Shown here one piece after another: positions 7,746 to 16,988 of a DNA stretch of 64,000 bases (positions within the stretch are counted from its first letter, which is position 1; every line of letters starts with the position of its first letter). Below the pieces are notes generated by a model. It saw only the letters and a program-made list of their open reading frames with translations. It made no database searches and was not told the DNA's origin. The position numbers and the translations under genes were made by a program. Origin of the DNA: Actinomycetota bacterium (lineage in GTDB: Bacteria; Actinomycetota; Coriobacteriia; Anaerosomatales; UBA912); the NCBI GenBank assembly GCA_018334075.1, contig JAGXSC010000078.1, forward strand, positions 1 through 64,000, given 5' to 3'.

Positions 7746-8501
7746 TTGGCTCTCGAGGGTAACCTCATAGACTTTTCGCTTGAGGACATGTTCAGGCTGC
7801 TTGCCGCTGGCAACAAGACAGGCACCTTGTACATGAGTCAAGCAGATGCCGAGGGCAAGATATGCTTCAAGAAAGGTCGCGTCTTCTTCGCGTCGAGCAA
7901 CTGGAACCGCGAATCTTTGGGTCGCAGGCTCGTAAGCGCCGATGTTATCTCGGAAAAGCAGCTCAGACAGGCGCTTGGGCTTCAGAAGATACAGAAGAAG
8001 GAGAAGGCCAACCGCAGGCTAGGTCAGATTCTCGTCGACGAAGGATACCTAGACGGCAAAGTCCTGGAGAACTTCATACAAGACCAGATAAACGACACCT
8101 TGTTCGATCTGTTCCGCTGGGAAGAGGGCGATTTGCGCTTCGTGCCCGATGAGGTGTGCGAAGGCGAGGATATCGGCATATCGGTTTCCGTCGAAAACGC
8201 CATTATGGAGTCCGCCCGGCGCATGGAACTTTGGGGCAAGATCCGGCAGAAGATATCCGGCTCAGACACGCGATTCATAATGGCCAGCGCTCCGGGCGAC
8301 AAGTCCATGGAGATTCATCTCAAGCCCAAGGAGTGGATGTTGTTGTGCTATATGCACAGCGGCCGCTCTGTTGGCGAGCTCGTAGAACTCACCGGATACA
8401 ATGATTTCGAGACCTCGAAGATACTTTTCGGAATGTACTCGGCCGGACTGATAGAGAAGGACGACGCTTCTGAAGAAGAGATGGTGACAGAGCAAACGTG
8501 A
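7746..8501 (+). CDS. DUF4388 (PatA N-terminal-like) protein with MshEN-like helical region
   Basis: 251 aa. The N terminus (ALEGNLIDFSLEDMFRLLAA-GNKTGTLYM ... GRVFFASS) is a classic DUF4388 domain, found in cyanobacterial PatA and in gliding/twitching regulators. Residues about 60-125 contain RRLVSADVISEKQLRQAL and RLGQILVDEGYLDGKVLENF, resembling the RLGxxLVxxG ... Q motif of MshEN c-di-GMP-binding domains. TTG start at 7746 follows AAAGGATC. First gene of the chemosensory operon, overlapping cheR by 4 bases. Probable input or adaptor protein of the pathway (inference). Confidence 0.78.
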   Translation: MALEGNLIDFSLEDMFRLLAAGNKTGTLYMSQADAEGKICFKKGRVFFASSNWNRESLGRRLVSADVISEKQLRQALGLQKIQKKEKANRRLGQILVDEGYLDGKVLENFIQDQINDTLFDLFRWEEGDLRFVPDEVCEGEDIGISVSVENAIMESARRMELWGKIRQKISGSDTRFIMASAPGDKSMEIHLKPKEWMLLCYMHSGRSVGELVELTGYNDFETSKILFGMYSAGLIEKDDASEEEMVTEQT

Positions 8502-10030
8502 TTGCCGAAGCCGGCGAGGGAATCCCAAAAGACATCACGCACGAGGAGTTCAAGGCCTTTCGGGAGTACATCAATCAGCATTCCGGGATATTTCTCGAAG
8601 ATCAGAAGATGGACTCCTTGCGTGTTTCGCTTATAACTCGTGCCACCCGGAAAGGGGCCTCATCGCTTTTCGAGTATCTGGAGATGCTCCAGTCGAGCGA
8701 GGATGAGTTCAACGAGCTCATGAACCTCATCACTATCAACGAGACGAGCTTCTTTCGATTTCCCCAGCAGTTTGAGGCGCTGCGTGTATCGGTAATACCG
8801 GAGATTATCTCCAACAAAGGGGTTTCAGACCGGAGATTCCGTGTCTGGTCGGCGGGCTGCTCTACCGGGGAGGAGCCTTACACGCTCGCGATGACGCTTC
8901 TGGATTCAGGCCTTGTCGCCATGGGGTTCACTCCTGAGGTCATGGGGACCGACGTTTCCACGAACGCTCTTCTCAAGGCGAAGCGCGGTGTTTATCCGGC
9001 CAAAAGCATTTCCAATCTATCGCCGTCAGTGGCATCAAGGTATTTCGAGTCCGCGCCCCACGGGAACAGGGTTGTCGAGCAAGCGCGAAATATCGTGACA
9101 TTCCAGTATCATAATCTCATCAAGGAGCCTTATCCTCTGTCCCTGATGGGCAACTGGGACGTGATCTTTTGCCGGAACGTAACTATCTATTTCAGGCTGG
9201 AGTCCACTCGCCGAGTAGTTCAGAATCTCTATGACTCGCTAAATCCCGGCGGTTACCTGTTTGTGGGTCACTCCGAGACGCTGGCGGCTATATCCGACCG
9301 CTTCGAGCCCGTTGAGGTCGGTGGAGTCTTTCTTTACCGCAAATCGCTCGGTCGGAAATATCGCCTCAGCGAGAAGTTGAACGAAAAATCGCCGATCCGG
9401 CGTCCTGCCGGTTTGCCTAAAACGGCCGCTGACGATGATACTCGCCGGCGTCGGATGTTTTCGGACAAGCCTAAAAGCCGCAAGAGTGAGATATCGGCGA
9501 CTGTAAGCGACGAGGTGAACGAGCTTTTGGCTCTTGCCGAGTCCGCGGCGACCGCAGGAGAGCAAGCCGCAGCTGCAACTTATGCTGCTAAAGTGTTGGA
9601 TCTTGACTCGAAAAACGTCCGAGCGCTGCTGCTCCTTGCCAATGCGCATGCCGATGAGGGCGACTTAGATTCCGCTTACGAAGAGTGCAAAAGGGTGCTC
9701 GCGATCGACCCGCTTTTTGCCGCCGCTCGATATGTGCTCGGCATGATATATCTTAGACGCGATGAAAAAATGCTCGCACTCTCCGAGTTCAGGCGTACTA
9801 TCTATGTGGATCCCGGGTTTGCCCTTGCGCATCTGAATCTCGGCAATCTGTACCGCTCCATGGGGGCGGTGCAAGACGCATGTAGGGAGTACGAGATGGC
9901 GCTGCGCACCATTTATGAGAATCCGGAAGGAGACTGGGTGAAATTCATGGGCGGATTCAAGCCTGATTTGCTGGCTAAAACCATAGAGCGCAGTCTGGTA
10001 GAGTGTCGGAAGGGCACGCTTGATGTCTGA
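8498..10030 (+). CDS. cheR: CheR chemotaxis methyltransferase with C-terminal TPR repeats
   Basis: 510 aa. Residues about 10-280 form the CheR fold: N-terminal helical domain (FKAFREYINQHSGIFLED), SAM-binding VWSAGCSTGEEPYTLAM, FCRNVTIYF and LFVGHSET. After a basic linker (about 285-340) come TPR-like repeats (NVRALLLLANAHADEGDLD, FAAARYVLGMIYLRRDEK, FALAHLNLGNLYRSMG). It S-adenosylmethionine-dependently methylates glutamates of the chemoreceptor. TPR-fused CheR proteins are typical of alternative (Frz/Wsp/Pil-like) chemosensory systems. GTG start at 8498 overlaps the preceding stop. Confidence 0.92.
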   Translation: MIAEAGEGIPKDITHEEFKAFREYINQHSGIFLEDQKMDSLRVSLITRATRKGASSLFEYLEMLQSSEDEFNELMNLITINETSFFRFPQQFEALRVSVIPEIISNKGVSDRRFRVWSAGCSTGEEPYTLAMTLLDSGLVAMGFTPEVMGTDVSTNALLKAKRGVYPAKSISNLSPSVASRYFESAPHGNRVVEQARNIVTFQYHNLIKEPYPLSLMGNWDVIFCRNVTIYFRLESTRRVVQNLYDSLNPGGYLFVGHSETLAAISDRFEPVEVGGVFLYRKSLGRKYRLSEKLNEKSPIRRPAGLPKTAADDDTRRRRMFSDKPKSRKSEISATVSDEVNELLALAESAATAGEQAAAATYAAKVLDLDSKNVRALLLLANAHADEGDLDSAYEECKRVLAIDPLFAAARYVLGMIYLRRDEKMLALSEFRRTIYVDPGFALAHLNLGNLYRSMGAVQDACREYEMALRTIYENPEGDWVKFMGGFKPDLLAKTIERSLVECRKGTLDV

Positions 10031-10098
10031 TCTGAGTATATGTCTAATGGCAGCAGGCGGCTGGAATGCAATGCCTGAGATAGAGGGGAGTTACGGGA

Positions 10099-10479
10099 AT
10101 GGCAAACGCTAGAATACTGGCGGTGGACGACAGCCCAACGATCCTTGAGATGATAAAGGCGATATTGATCGCCGGCGGACACGATGTCATCACCGCTGTC
10201 GATGGTGCGGAAGCGCTGGAAAAGGCGCGCGCCGAGATGCCCGATCTGATCCTGCTCGATGTCATGTTGCCCAAGCTCGATGGCTATCGAGTCTGCCGGC
10301 TACTGAAGTTCGACGCGAAGTACAAGTCGATCCCGATCATCATGCTCACCGCGAAGACCGAGGAACAGGCGATGGCCACCGGAATCAGGACCGGCGCCAA
10401 TCAGTACCTGACCAAGCCCATAGAGCCCGAACGTTTGCTTCAGGCCGTTGCCGAGGAACTGGCGAAGGCGAAGGGTTAG
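10099..10479 (+). CDS. Single-domain response regulator (PilG/PilH/CheY-like)
   Basis: 126 aa consisting only of a receiver domain: VDDSPTILEM near the N terminus, phospho-acceptor Asp in LILLDVMLPKLDG (about 53), conserved Thr in IMLTAKTEEQ and Lys in YLTKPIEPERL. No output domain. It lies between cheR and the PilB-like gene and is the only stand-alone receiver in the operon, so it is the likely CheA phosphoryl target. GGGAG precedes the ATG. Confidence 0.9.
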   Translation: MANARILAVDDSPTILEMIKAILIAGGHDVITAVDGAEALEKARAEMPDLILLDVMLPKLDGYRVCRLLKFDAKYKSIPIIMLTAKTEEQAMATGIRTGANQYLTKPIEPERLLQAVAEELAKAKG

Positions 10480-10489
10480 GACGGCTTAC

Positions 10490-12358
10490 ATGGCGGAATC
10501 TCTCACTTCCAAGGTGCTCGAAGCCCTCGAAACAGCGGGCTTGATTTCGGGCGAACAGATCGAAGGCGTCATCGCTTCTGCCTCGGCCAGTGGTCGTAGT
10601 GCAGGGCAGCTTTTGATAGATCAAGGCCTGGTTACCGCCGCCGATATCGAAAATGTGCTGGAAGACGCATTTGGGACACCACGAGTCGATCTGTCCAGTT
10701 ACACCCCGGACGAAAGTGCGCTGAACATCGTCCCGGCCGATATAGCCCTGTCCTACAGCGTACTGCCGCTATTCGAGATAGAAGGCATGCTTACAGTGGC
10801 CGTAGGTCAGGCCGTCGATGTTTTTCTCCTGGACGACCTTATGTCGAAAGTGGGAGCGGAAATCGAGGTTGTGCTTGCGGATCCCACTTCGATCCTGGCG
10901 GCTCTAGCGCAATACTATGATGTGCCTCAAGCGGCGGTTCCCGAGGCGGAAGAGCCTGCTATAAGCGCCGAGGACTTCTTCGAAGCTCCCTTCGGCGAGG
11001 CTGTTCCGATCGCTGCCGAGGCTCCTGCTGCTGTCTTCGAGTCAATCACTGCCGAGGCACCCTCTGCTGTTTTCGATTCAATCGGCGCCGATCCACAGGG
11101 CGAAGTATTCGCCGAGGTCGCTCAATCTATCGAGGAGATCGTGGAAACCGCCCCTTCGGTGGAGCCGTCCGCAATCGACCTGGATGTGCTTGCGTTTGCG
11201 GATGCGGGCAAGGTGGCAGTGCTCGTCTCCGACATCCTCGCCCATGCGGTTGGCAAAGGCGCCAACAGAATCCAGTTGTTGCCATACAAGGGCGATTTTT
11301 TCCTGGTCTACAGGGTCCAGGGCCGCCTGGAGCGGGTGGCCAGTGCGCCGCTGTCCTTGCAAGGAGCGCTCGTCGACGGCATCAAGGCATTTGCCAGGCT
11401 ATCATCGGTTCACTCTTCGCATCCGGCGCTCGGTCGCGTCAGGGCCAACATTGGCGAGAAGGAGCTGATCGTTACAGTCTCGGTGGTTCCCACTATCGCC
11501 GGTCAGCGACTGGTGATCTCGCTGAGCAGCGGCCGTTCGGCGCTACGCGGGCTCGGAGAGCTCGGCATGAACGAAGCCGAGACACGCGCCCTTCACGCCA
11601 TGGTGGAGCGTGGCCGAGGAATACTGCTTGTTTGCGCGCCCGTCGCCGGCGGTCGCTCGTCTACCTACTACGCATTGCTGCAGCACGCCGCCCAGGCTGG
11701 CAAGACAGTCTATTCGGTCGAGCGTTCTATCGAACACGAAATCCCCTCTGTGGCCCAGGTTCTGGTGAATCCGGGCGCGCCCATAGGTGCCGAGTCGTAT
11801 TTTGCGGCAGGCATGCGCCAGGACACGGACGTCATGGCAATAGACCCGATGCAATCAGTGGAAGACGTCCATCTCGCCGTCGAGGCTGCTGGTCTCGGCA
11901 AGCTGGTTATAGCGACGTTTTCTGGCGGAGATATCGTCTCGGGAGTGCGCCGAATGCTTGACCTGGGTGCGGAGCCCGTCTCGCTGGCGGCGGCGCTGAC
12001 CCTCGGTGTTGGACAGCGTCTGGTGAGGAAAAATTGCCCGCAGTGTTCGGTGGAGGTTTTTGCCGGAAGCGTGACGGATGTTGTTCCGGATATCTCATCG
12101 AATCGGGCTATGAAAGGGGTCGGATGCGCGGCGTGTCTCAACACTGGCTTTCAGGGTGTCACCGGGATATTCGAGGTGCTGCCCTTCACCGAGCAGGTGA
12201 GGGTTCCGATCGCCAGGGGGCTCTCCGCCGATGAGATTCTTGCGGTAGCGAAATCCGCCGGGATGAGACCGATGATCACCGCTGGCGCGCTCAAAGTCGC
12301 CGAAGGTTTGGTCAGCCCTGAAGAGCTTGATCGTGTGATGCGGTTTTCCAATGGGTAG
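10490..12358 (+). CDS. PilB/GspE-like protein with degenerate nucleotide-binding motifs
   Basis: 622 aa. The N terminus is MshEN-like (GQLLIDQGLVTAADIENVL, then VPADIALSYSVLPLFE). An acidic Ala/Glu-rich linker (about 145-235) leads to a type II/IV secretion ATPase fold. The normal Walker A is replaced by CAPVAGGRSSTYY (Arg at about 389 instead of Lys), and the Walker B/Glu block by RQDTDVMAIDPMQS (about 447-456) instead of a GEIRD-type sequence. The tetracysteine zinc element is kept (CPQC ... CAAC, then GVTGIFEVLP). I infer a non-hydrolysing pseudo-ATPase serving as a scaffold or c-di-GMP/nucleotide sensor. ATG 10490 is chosen because the upstream codons run into the response regulator gene. 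Confidence 0.82.
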   Translation: MAESLTSKVLEALETAGLISGEQIEGVIASASASGRSAGQLLIDQGLVTAADIENVLEDAFGTPRVDLSSYTPDESALNIVPADIALSYSVLPLFEIEGMLTVAVGQAVDVFLLDDLMSKVGAEIEVVLADPTSILAALAQYYDVPQAAVPEAEEPAISAEDFFEAPFGEAVPIAAEAPAAVFESITAEAPSAVFDSIGADPQGEVFAEVAQSIEEIVETAPSVEPSAIDLDVLAFADAGKVAVLVSDILAHAVGKGANRIQLLPYKGDFFLVYRVQGRLERVASAPLSLQGALVDGIKAFARLSSVHSSHPALGRVRANIGEKELIVTVSVVPTIAGQRLVISLSSGRSALRGLGELGMNEAETRALHAMVERGRGILLVCAPVAGGRSSTYYALLQHAAQAGKTVYSVERSIEHEIPSVAQVLVNPGAPIGAESYFAAGMRQDTDVMAIDPMQSVEDVHLAVEAAGLGKLVIATFSGGDIVSGVRRMLDLGAEPVSLAAALTLGVGQRLVRKNCPQCSVEVFAGSVTDVVPDISSNRAMKGVGCAACLNTGFQGVTGIFEVLPFTEQVRVPIARGLSADEILAVAKSAGMRPMITAGALKVAEGLVSPEELDRVMRFSNG

Positions 12359-12369
12359 GCGGTGAACCG

Positions 12370-12876
12370 TTGACAAAGCGCTCGAAAAAAACGGGGTCTG
12401 CGGCGGCGGAGGATTTCACGCAGCAAACAACCGCACACATAGAGCGTATCGTGGTTTTTAAGCTCGACTCCCAGCGCTACGGGCTTGCAATTGAGAAGGT
12501 CCAGGAGATTCAGCAGATCGTCGAGGTTTCCAAGGTTCCAGGCGCTGACGCGTCGCTGATTGGGATGATGAATCTCAGAGGGCAGGTGATTCCTGTCCTG
12601 GACATGCGGGCGCTTATCGATCTACCTGCGAAGTCTTACCATATCGACACTCCGATGATTATCTGCCGCACTAAAGAGACTCTCGTAGCGTTGGTGGTGG
12701 ATGAAGTCGAGGACGTGCTGCTTGTTCCACCTGGGGCTTTGGCGCCAGCTCCCGATTTTCACAATCTCGCCGAACGACTACTGGGTGTTTGCCGCCTGGA
12801 CAACGATATGATCTTTCTTTTCGATGTTGATCGTCTTGTCACTTCGGTCGATATTGATATGGGTGAGTGCAAATGA
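12370..12876 (+). CDS. cheW: CheW-like coupling protein 1
   Basis: 168 aa, a single CheW/SH3-like domain: IVVFKLDSQRYGLAIEKVQEI, then LIGMMNLRGQVIPVLDMR and LVALVVDEVEDVL. CheW bridges receptor and CheA kinase. TTG start at 12370 follows the PilB-like stop by 11 bases. The stop overlaps the second cheW as ATGA. Two CheWs in one operon is common in Pil-Chp and Frz type pathways. Confidence 0.9.
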   Translation: MTKRSKKTGSAAAEDFTQQTTAHIERIVVFKLDSQRYGLAIEKVQEIQQIVEVSKVPGADASLIGMMNLRGQVIPVLDMRALIDLPAKSYHIDTPMIICRTKETLVALVVDEVEDVLLVPPGALAPAPDFHNLAERLLGVCRLDNDMIFLFDVDRLVTSVDIDMGECK

Positions 12877-13427
12877 CAGATAATGTAGGCTCAGGCCTTT
12901 GGCTGGAAGGGTCCAGCGCTGATGTGGCTGATGTGCTACGTCAAAGGGCCGAATCCTTGGCGCAGGAGTCTATCGATGAGGTAAAGCTCGATCTGGTTGG
13001 GCTGCTCCTTTTCAGGCTGGACGAGGAGTGGTACTCGGTCAAGGTTCAAGACGTTCGAGAGATATACCGGGAGTACAAGATTGCGCCGATACCATGCACG
13101 CCACCTGCAATTCTGGGTGTGGTAAACATTCGGGGCGAGATGATATCCGTGACCGATATTTCGAAGCTGTTGGGGTTAGAGCGAAGCGCAATGGGATTCA
13201 CTCTTGCGCCCGCTATCGTGATACACGACAAGGAAGTCGCTACAGCAATTGTTGTAGAGGAGATAGGCGATATTGTTGAGGTGCCGCAGGAAAACATTGA
13301 GCCCCCTCTGTCCACCATCGACAAGGTCAGCGCTCAACTCATTATCGGCTCGGTGCATCTCGATGGAAGGCTGATAGGAATCATCAACGTGAGCAGCATT
13401 CTTGAGCCGATAGGTTCAGCGCAATAA
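12873..13427 (+). CDS. cheW: CheW-like coupling protein 2
   Basis: 184 aa. CheW domain: LVGLLLFRLDEEWYSVKVQDV, ILGVVNIRGEMISVTDISKLLG, and ATAIVVEEIGDIVEVP. ATG 12873 is preferred over GTG 12867 because GGGTGAG at 12861-12867 is correctly spaced for it and it forms an ATGA overlap with cheW1. Its N-terminal ~40 residues, unlike those of CheW1, are acidic and helical. Confidence 0.9.
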   Translation: MTDNVGSGLWLEGSSADVADVLRQRAESLAQESIDEVKLDLVGLLLFRLDEEWYSVKVQDVREIYREYKIAPIPCTPPAILGVVNIRGEMISVTDISKLLGLERSAMGFTLAPAIVIHDKEVATAIVVEEIGDIVEVPQENIEPPLSTIDKVSAQLIIGSVHLDGRLIGIINVSSILEPIGSAQ

Positions 13428-13451
13428 TAGCCGTCAAGAAAGGCCAGTGAG

Positions 13452-14675
13452 ATGTCGAAGTTCATAATGTCGATCAGAAGCAAATTTCTCTACAAATATT
13501 CTCTTGTGAATGCCGCGGTGATCTTGGCGTTCATGATATTGCAGTGGATGATCGGCTGGTTTATCTTTCGCGACAAGCTAGGCCCTGTCGAGGGGCTGTT
13601 GGAACACTTGGTGATTTTGGCCGGGGCAATGGTTGTACTCGGAGTCGCCTGGCTCGCCGTGTTCCTCGCGGTCGGCCAAAGGTTCATGGCGCCTTTGGAT
13701 AAGGTGGTGGAAAGCGTAAAGGCTTCTTGCCAGGGCGAGATAGGCCATAAGGTCAATGTAGACTCGCCGGATGAGTTTGGGGTTTTGGCCAAGTCCTACA
13801 ATCAGATGCTCGATCTGATCGTCTACCTCATCAGGCAGACCCAGGAATCGTCTACGCGCTTAGCCCAGTCTTCCAATGACATCCTTTCAGCAACGGAGCA
13901 GCAGGCATCCGGCTCGGCCGAGCAGGCCGCCTCAATCAGTCAGACCACGGCCACAATGGAGGAGCTGGCAGCCACATACAGGCAGATAGCCGACAACGCC
14001 AATCAGGTTGTCAATATGGCCGAGGCCTCTTTGGGTAGTGCCGAGTCAGGACAGCAGGCTGTCTTCAACTCGCTGGGAGCGATGGAGCAGATAAAGGCAC
14101 ACAGCCAGAACTCGGCGAATAAAATTCTTCTGCTCGGAGAGCGCAGTCAGCAGATAGGGCAGGTACTCGGCATCATCAACTCTATCGCGGATCAGACAAA
14201 GATACTCGCCTTGAACGCCGCCATCGAGGCAGCTCGAGCCGGTGAGGCCGGAAAGGGTTTCTCTGTGGTGGCGGCCGAGATCAGAAAACTCGCCGAGTCG
14301 GTCGTAAACTCCACGGGCGAGATTTCGCAGATCATGACCGAGATACAAAGTTCGGCAAACGAGCTAGTCTTGGCTACCGAGCAGGAGATGAAACAAGTTC
14401 AAAACGGCGTCGACTTGGCGCATGTTACCGGAGAATCACTTGAGCAGATACTTGAGATGATCGAGCAGACCACGGTGGCTGCTAAAGAGATATCCGCCGC
14501 CACCCAGCAGCAGAAGAGCGCTACAGAGCAGGTAGTGAAGGTGATGCGCGAGGTCGCCGCGGTAGCGCAACAGACAGCGGCGGGCGGCCGGCAAGTGGCG
14601 GCCACTGCGGAACAGCTGGCGATGATCGCCAAGGAGTCCAGTCAGGTCGGCGCCGCGTTTAAGATCGTCGGCTAA
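13452..14675 (+). CDS. Methyl-accepting chemotaxis protein without periplasmic sensor domain
   Basis: 407 aa. Two membrane segments at about 17-38 and 47-72 are separated by only a short loop, so there is no room for an extracellular sensor. A HAMP-like region ([15 protein letters not shown] ... [13 protein letters not shown]) follows, then the signalling domain with the conserved hairpin [20 protein letters not shown] and [18 protein letters not shown]. Coiled coil throughout. Most like PilJ/FrzCD-type receptors that sense internal signals or partner proteins. Between cheW2 and cheA in the operon. Confidence 0.92.
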   Translation: MSKFIMSIRSKFLYKYSLVNAAVILAFMILQWMIGWFIFRDKLGPVEGLLEHLVILAGAMVVLGVAWLAVFLAVGQRFMAPLDKVVESVKASCQGEIGHKVNVDSPDEFGVLAKSYNQMLDLIVYLIRQTQESSTRLAQSSNDILSATEQQASGSAEQAASISQTTATMEELAATYRQIADNANQVVNMAEASLGSAESGQQAVFNSLGAMEQIKAHSQNSANKILLLGERSQQIGQVLGIINSIADQTKILALNAAIEAARAGEAGKGFSVVAAEIRKLAESVVNSTGEISQIMTEIQSSANELVLATEQEMKQVQNGVDLAHVTGESLEQILEMIEQTTVAAKEISAATQQQKSATEQVVKVMREVAAVAQQTAAGGRQVAATAEQLAMIAKESSQVGAAFKIVG

Positions 14676-14701
14676 CCGGTCGCACTTCAAGGAGAGTACT
14701 A

Positions 14702-16966
14702 ATGGTCGAATTTGACCGTAGCGCGTTCATATCGAAGTTCCAGGAAGAGGCCCAGGAGCTTCTCCAGCGACTCAACGAAGGTGTCATTTCGCTTGAGGCA
14801 TCTCCTGATGACGCGGCCCTGCTCGATCAGATGCTTCGGGATGCCCACACACTAAAGGGATCTTCGCGGATGGTCGGACTCCTTGAGATTTCCGATGTTG
14901 CCCATCGGCTCGAAGACATTATGGTCAAGATCAGGGAAAAAGAGATCGCTTACACGCCAAAGCTCAGCGATTCTTTTTTCGAGGCACTCGATGCCATTGT
15001 GTATCTTGCGGACAATGGCGGAAAAAACATCGATGACATGCTGGATCTTGCCGATCTACAGGTGCGATTGACCAAAGTCGCCGAAGACGAACCGACCCAG
15101 CCGAAGAAAAAGGCGCCAGCCAAGCGCGGAAAAAAATCCCCCGACAGGCCTGTCGAGGATCCCCCAGAGGTGCTCCCGGAGGGCTCTGGGGCTCCGAGCA
15201 AGCGTGATGACAAGCTGCAGGCTAAGGCCCATAACACGATCCGGGTCAAAACATCCCAGGTAGATCGGTTGCTCAACCTCATCAGCGAAATCGTGATCTC
15301 CCAGATCAAGGAGGAGCAGCGGATCGTTGAGTTACGGCAGGGCAACAACGAGCTCAATGAGCTTTGGCAGTCCTGGGTCAAGATAAAATCGCAGCTCACG
15401 TCGCTGGAAATCGAGAACGAAGCAATGGTGGCGTTGCTGGAAGAGTGCAACAGGATGGACTCACTGCTTGCAGAGCGTCGACGTTCTGACGGCATTTTTC
15501 TGAAGAGCTTCGCGGAGGACGTTGCGCGGGCGTCCGTGGTTGTCTCGGAGCTTCAGGAGCAAGGAATGCGAGTTCGCATGCTGCCTGTCTCGACGATATT
15601 TCAGACCTTCCCGCGCGCCATGCGCGACCTTGCGAAATCCTTCAAAAAGGATGTTGAACTGATCATTGAGGGTGAGGACACAGAGCTTGATAAGAAGGTT
15701 CTGGAAGAGATAAACGATCCGCTGATTCACATCATGCGCAATGCGGTCGACCATGGAATCGAACCGCTTGAGGTTCGTGAAGCTTTGGGCAAACCCCCAA
15801 AGGGCACGATACGCATGACGGCTCACCAGGAGGGCGACCGCATCGTTATCGAGGTAGCCGATGACGGCGCCGGTGTTGATCCTGCGAGAGTCAAGGCCGC
15901 GGCGGTGCGCAAGGGGTACCTTTCCCAGAATGAGGCGGACGCAATGTCCGATCGCGAGGCGATATATCTCATCTTCGAGAGAGGTTTTTCGACAAGCTCG
16001 ATCATTACCGAGATTTCCGGCCGCGGTGTGGGTATGGATGTAGTGCGCGAGTTCATCGTCGAGAAGCTCAAAGGCTCACTCGACGTCAACAGTAAGCTCG
16101 GCGAAGGCAGCGTCTTCAGGCTTACGATTCCGCTCACTCTCGCGATTATCCGGGCGCTGATTATGAAGGTGGGCGACCAGGTCTTCGCGCTGCCGACAAC
16201 AAGCATCGAAGAGACTTTGCGGGTGACTCCATCGGAGATCATCAAGGTTGAAGGCCGTGATGTTATCCGGCGCCAGCGTCGCACGATACCACTAGTGCGC
16301 CTGGGGGATGTTCTCGGCGTGCCGCACAAGGGGCCGAAGGGCCTGAAGACGCCGATTGCGACGATTGGCTTTGCGGGCCACAGAATCGGTCTTGTCGTCG
16401 ACGCTCTCATCGGCGAGCAGCAGATCGTCATCAAGCCTTTAGGCTCGCACCTGCGTAAGGTCGACAACGTCGCCGGGGTTACCGTTCTTGGCGCGGGAGA
16501 TGTGGTTCCGATACTCAACGTGCCTGATCTGATGGATCGTGCGAGGCGGCGCTCGGGTGCAAAAGTGGTCTCTGCCGAGGAGTCGAAGAGACAGGGTCCC
16601 AAGCGCGTGTTGATATGCGAGGACTCCTTCACCACCCGTGAACTGGAGCGCTCGATCTTTGAGGCTGCCGGATACGAGGTTGAAGTTGCCCTTGATGGCG
16701 CGATGGGCCTTGCGAAGCTCAAGGAGGGCCTCGCTGTGGACGCGGTTGTGACCGACGTTCAGATGCCCAACATGACGGGGTTCGAGCTGACGCGCGCGAT
16801 CAAGGCTGATCCGGCGCTCGCAAGGATTCCCGTCATCATCGTGACGTCGCTCGAGCGCGATGAGGAGAAGGCCGAGGGTGCCGAGGCAGGCGCTGACGCC
16901 TATATCACGAAATCCGTTTTCAATCAGGATACCCTGCTGGATACCGTTGATCGCCTGATCCGCTGA
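14702..16966 (+). CDS. cheA: CheA histidine kinase fused to a receiver domain
   Basis: 754 aa. Order: Hpt domain with phosphorylatable His in DAHTLKGSSRMVG (about residue 49); Lys/Pro-rich linker (about 125-170) with no clear P2 domain; dimerisation helices; HATPase with HIMRNAVDHGIE, ADDGAGVD and ISGRGVGMDVV; CheW-like P5 domain (about 475-610); and a C-terminal receiver with VLICEDSFTTRELE and VVTDVQMPNMTG. CheA-REC hybrids are typical of Pil-Chp, Frz and Wsp pathways, where the attached receiver tunes or accepts phosphoryl groups. AAGGAGAG precedes the ATG. Confidence 0.94.
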   Translation: MVEFDRSAFISKFQEEAQELLQRLNEGVISLEASPDDAALLDQMLRDAHTLKGSSRMVGLLEISDVAHRLEDIMVKIREKEIAYTPKLSDSFFEALDAIVYLADNGGKNIDDMLDLADLQVRLTKVAEDEPTQPKKKAPAKRGKKSPDRPVEDPPEVLPEGSGAPSKRDDKLQAKAHNTIRVKTSQVDRLLNLISEIVISQIKEEQRIVELRQGNNELNELWQSWVKIKSQLTSLEIENEAMVALLEECNRMDSLLAERRRSDGIFLKSFAEDVARASVVVSELQEQGMRVRMLPVSTIFQTFPRAMRDLAKSFKKDVELIIEGEDTELDKKVLEEINDPLIHIMRNAVDHGIEPLEVREALGKPPKGTIRMTAHQEGDRIVIEVADDGAGVDPARVKAAAVRKGYLSQNEADAMSDREAIYLIFERGFSTSSIITEISGRGVGMDVVREFIVEKLKGSLDVNSKLGEGSVFRLTIPLTLAIIRALIMKVGDQVFALPTTSIEETLRVTPSEIIKVEGRDVIRRQRRTIPLVRLGDVLGVPHKGPKGLKTPIATIGFAGHRIGLVVDALIGEQQIVIKPLGSHLRKVDNVAGVTVLGAGDVVPILNVPDLMDRARRRSGAKVVSAEESKRQGPKRVLICEDSFTTRELERSIFEAAGYEVEVALDGAMGLAKLKEGLAVDAVVTDVQMPNMTGFELTRAIKADPALARIPVIIVTSLERDEEKAEGAEAGADAYITKSVFNQDTLLDTVDRLIR

Positions 16967-16988
16967 TAGAGGGTCGGGAAGGAGCGCA

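Noticed and set aside
15823-16722. 299-codon minus-strand ORF antisense to cheA
   Set aside because: Composition is Ser/Arg/Thr-rich shadow coding, the plus-strand frame has all CheA motifs, and there is no ribosome site.
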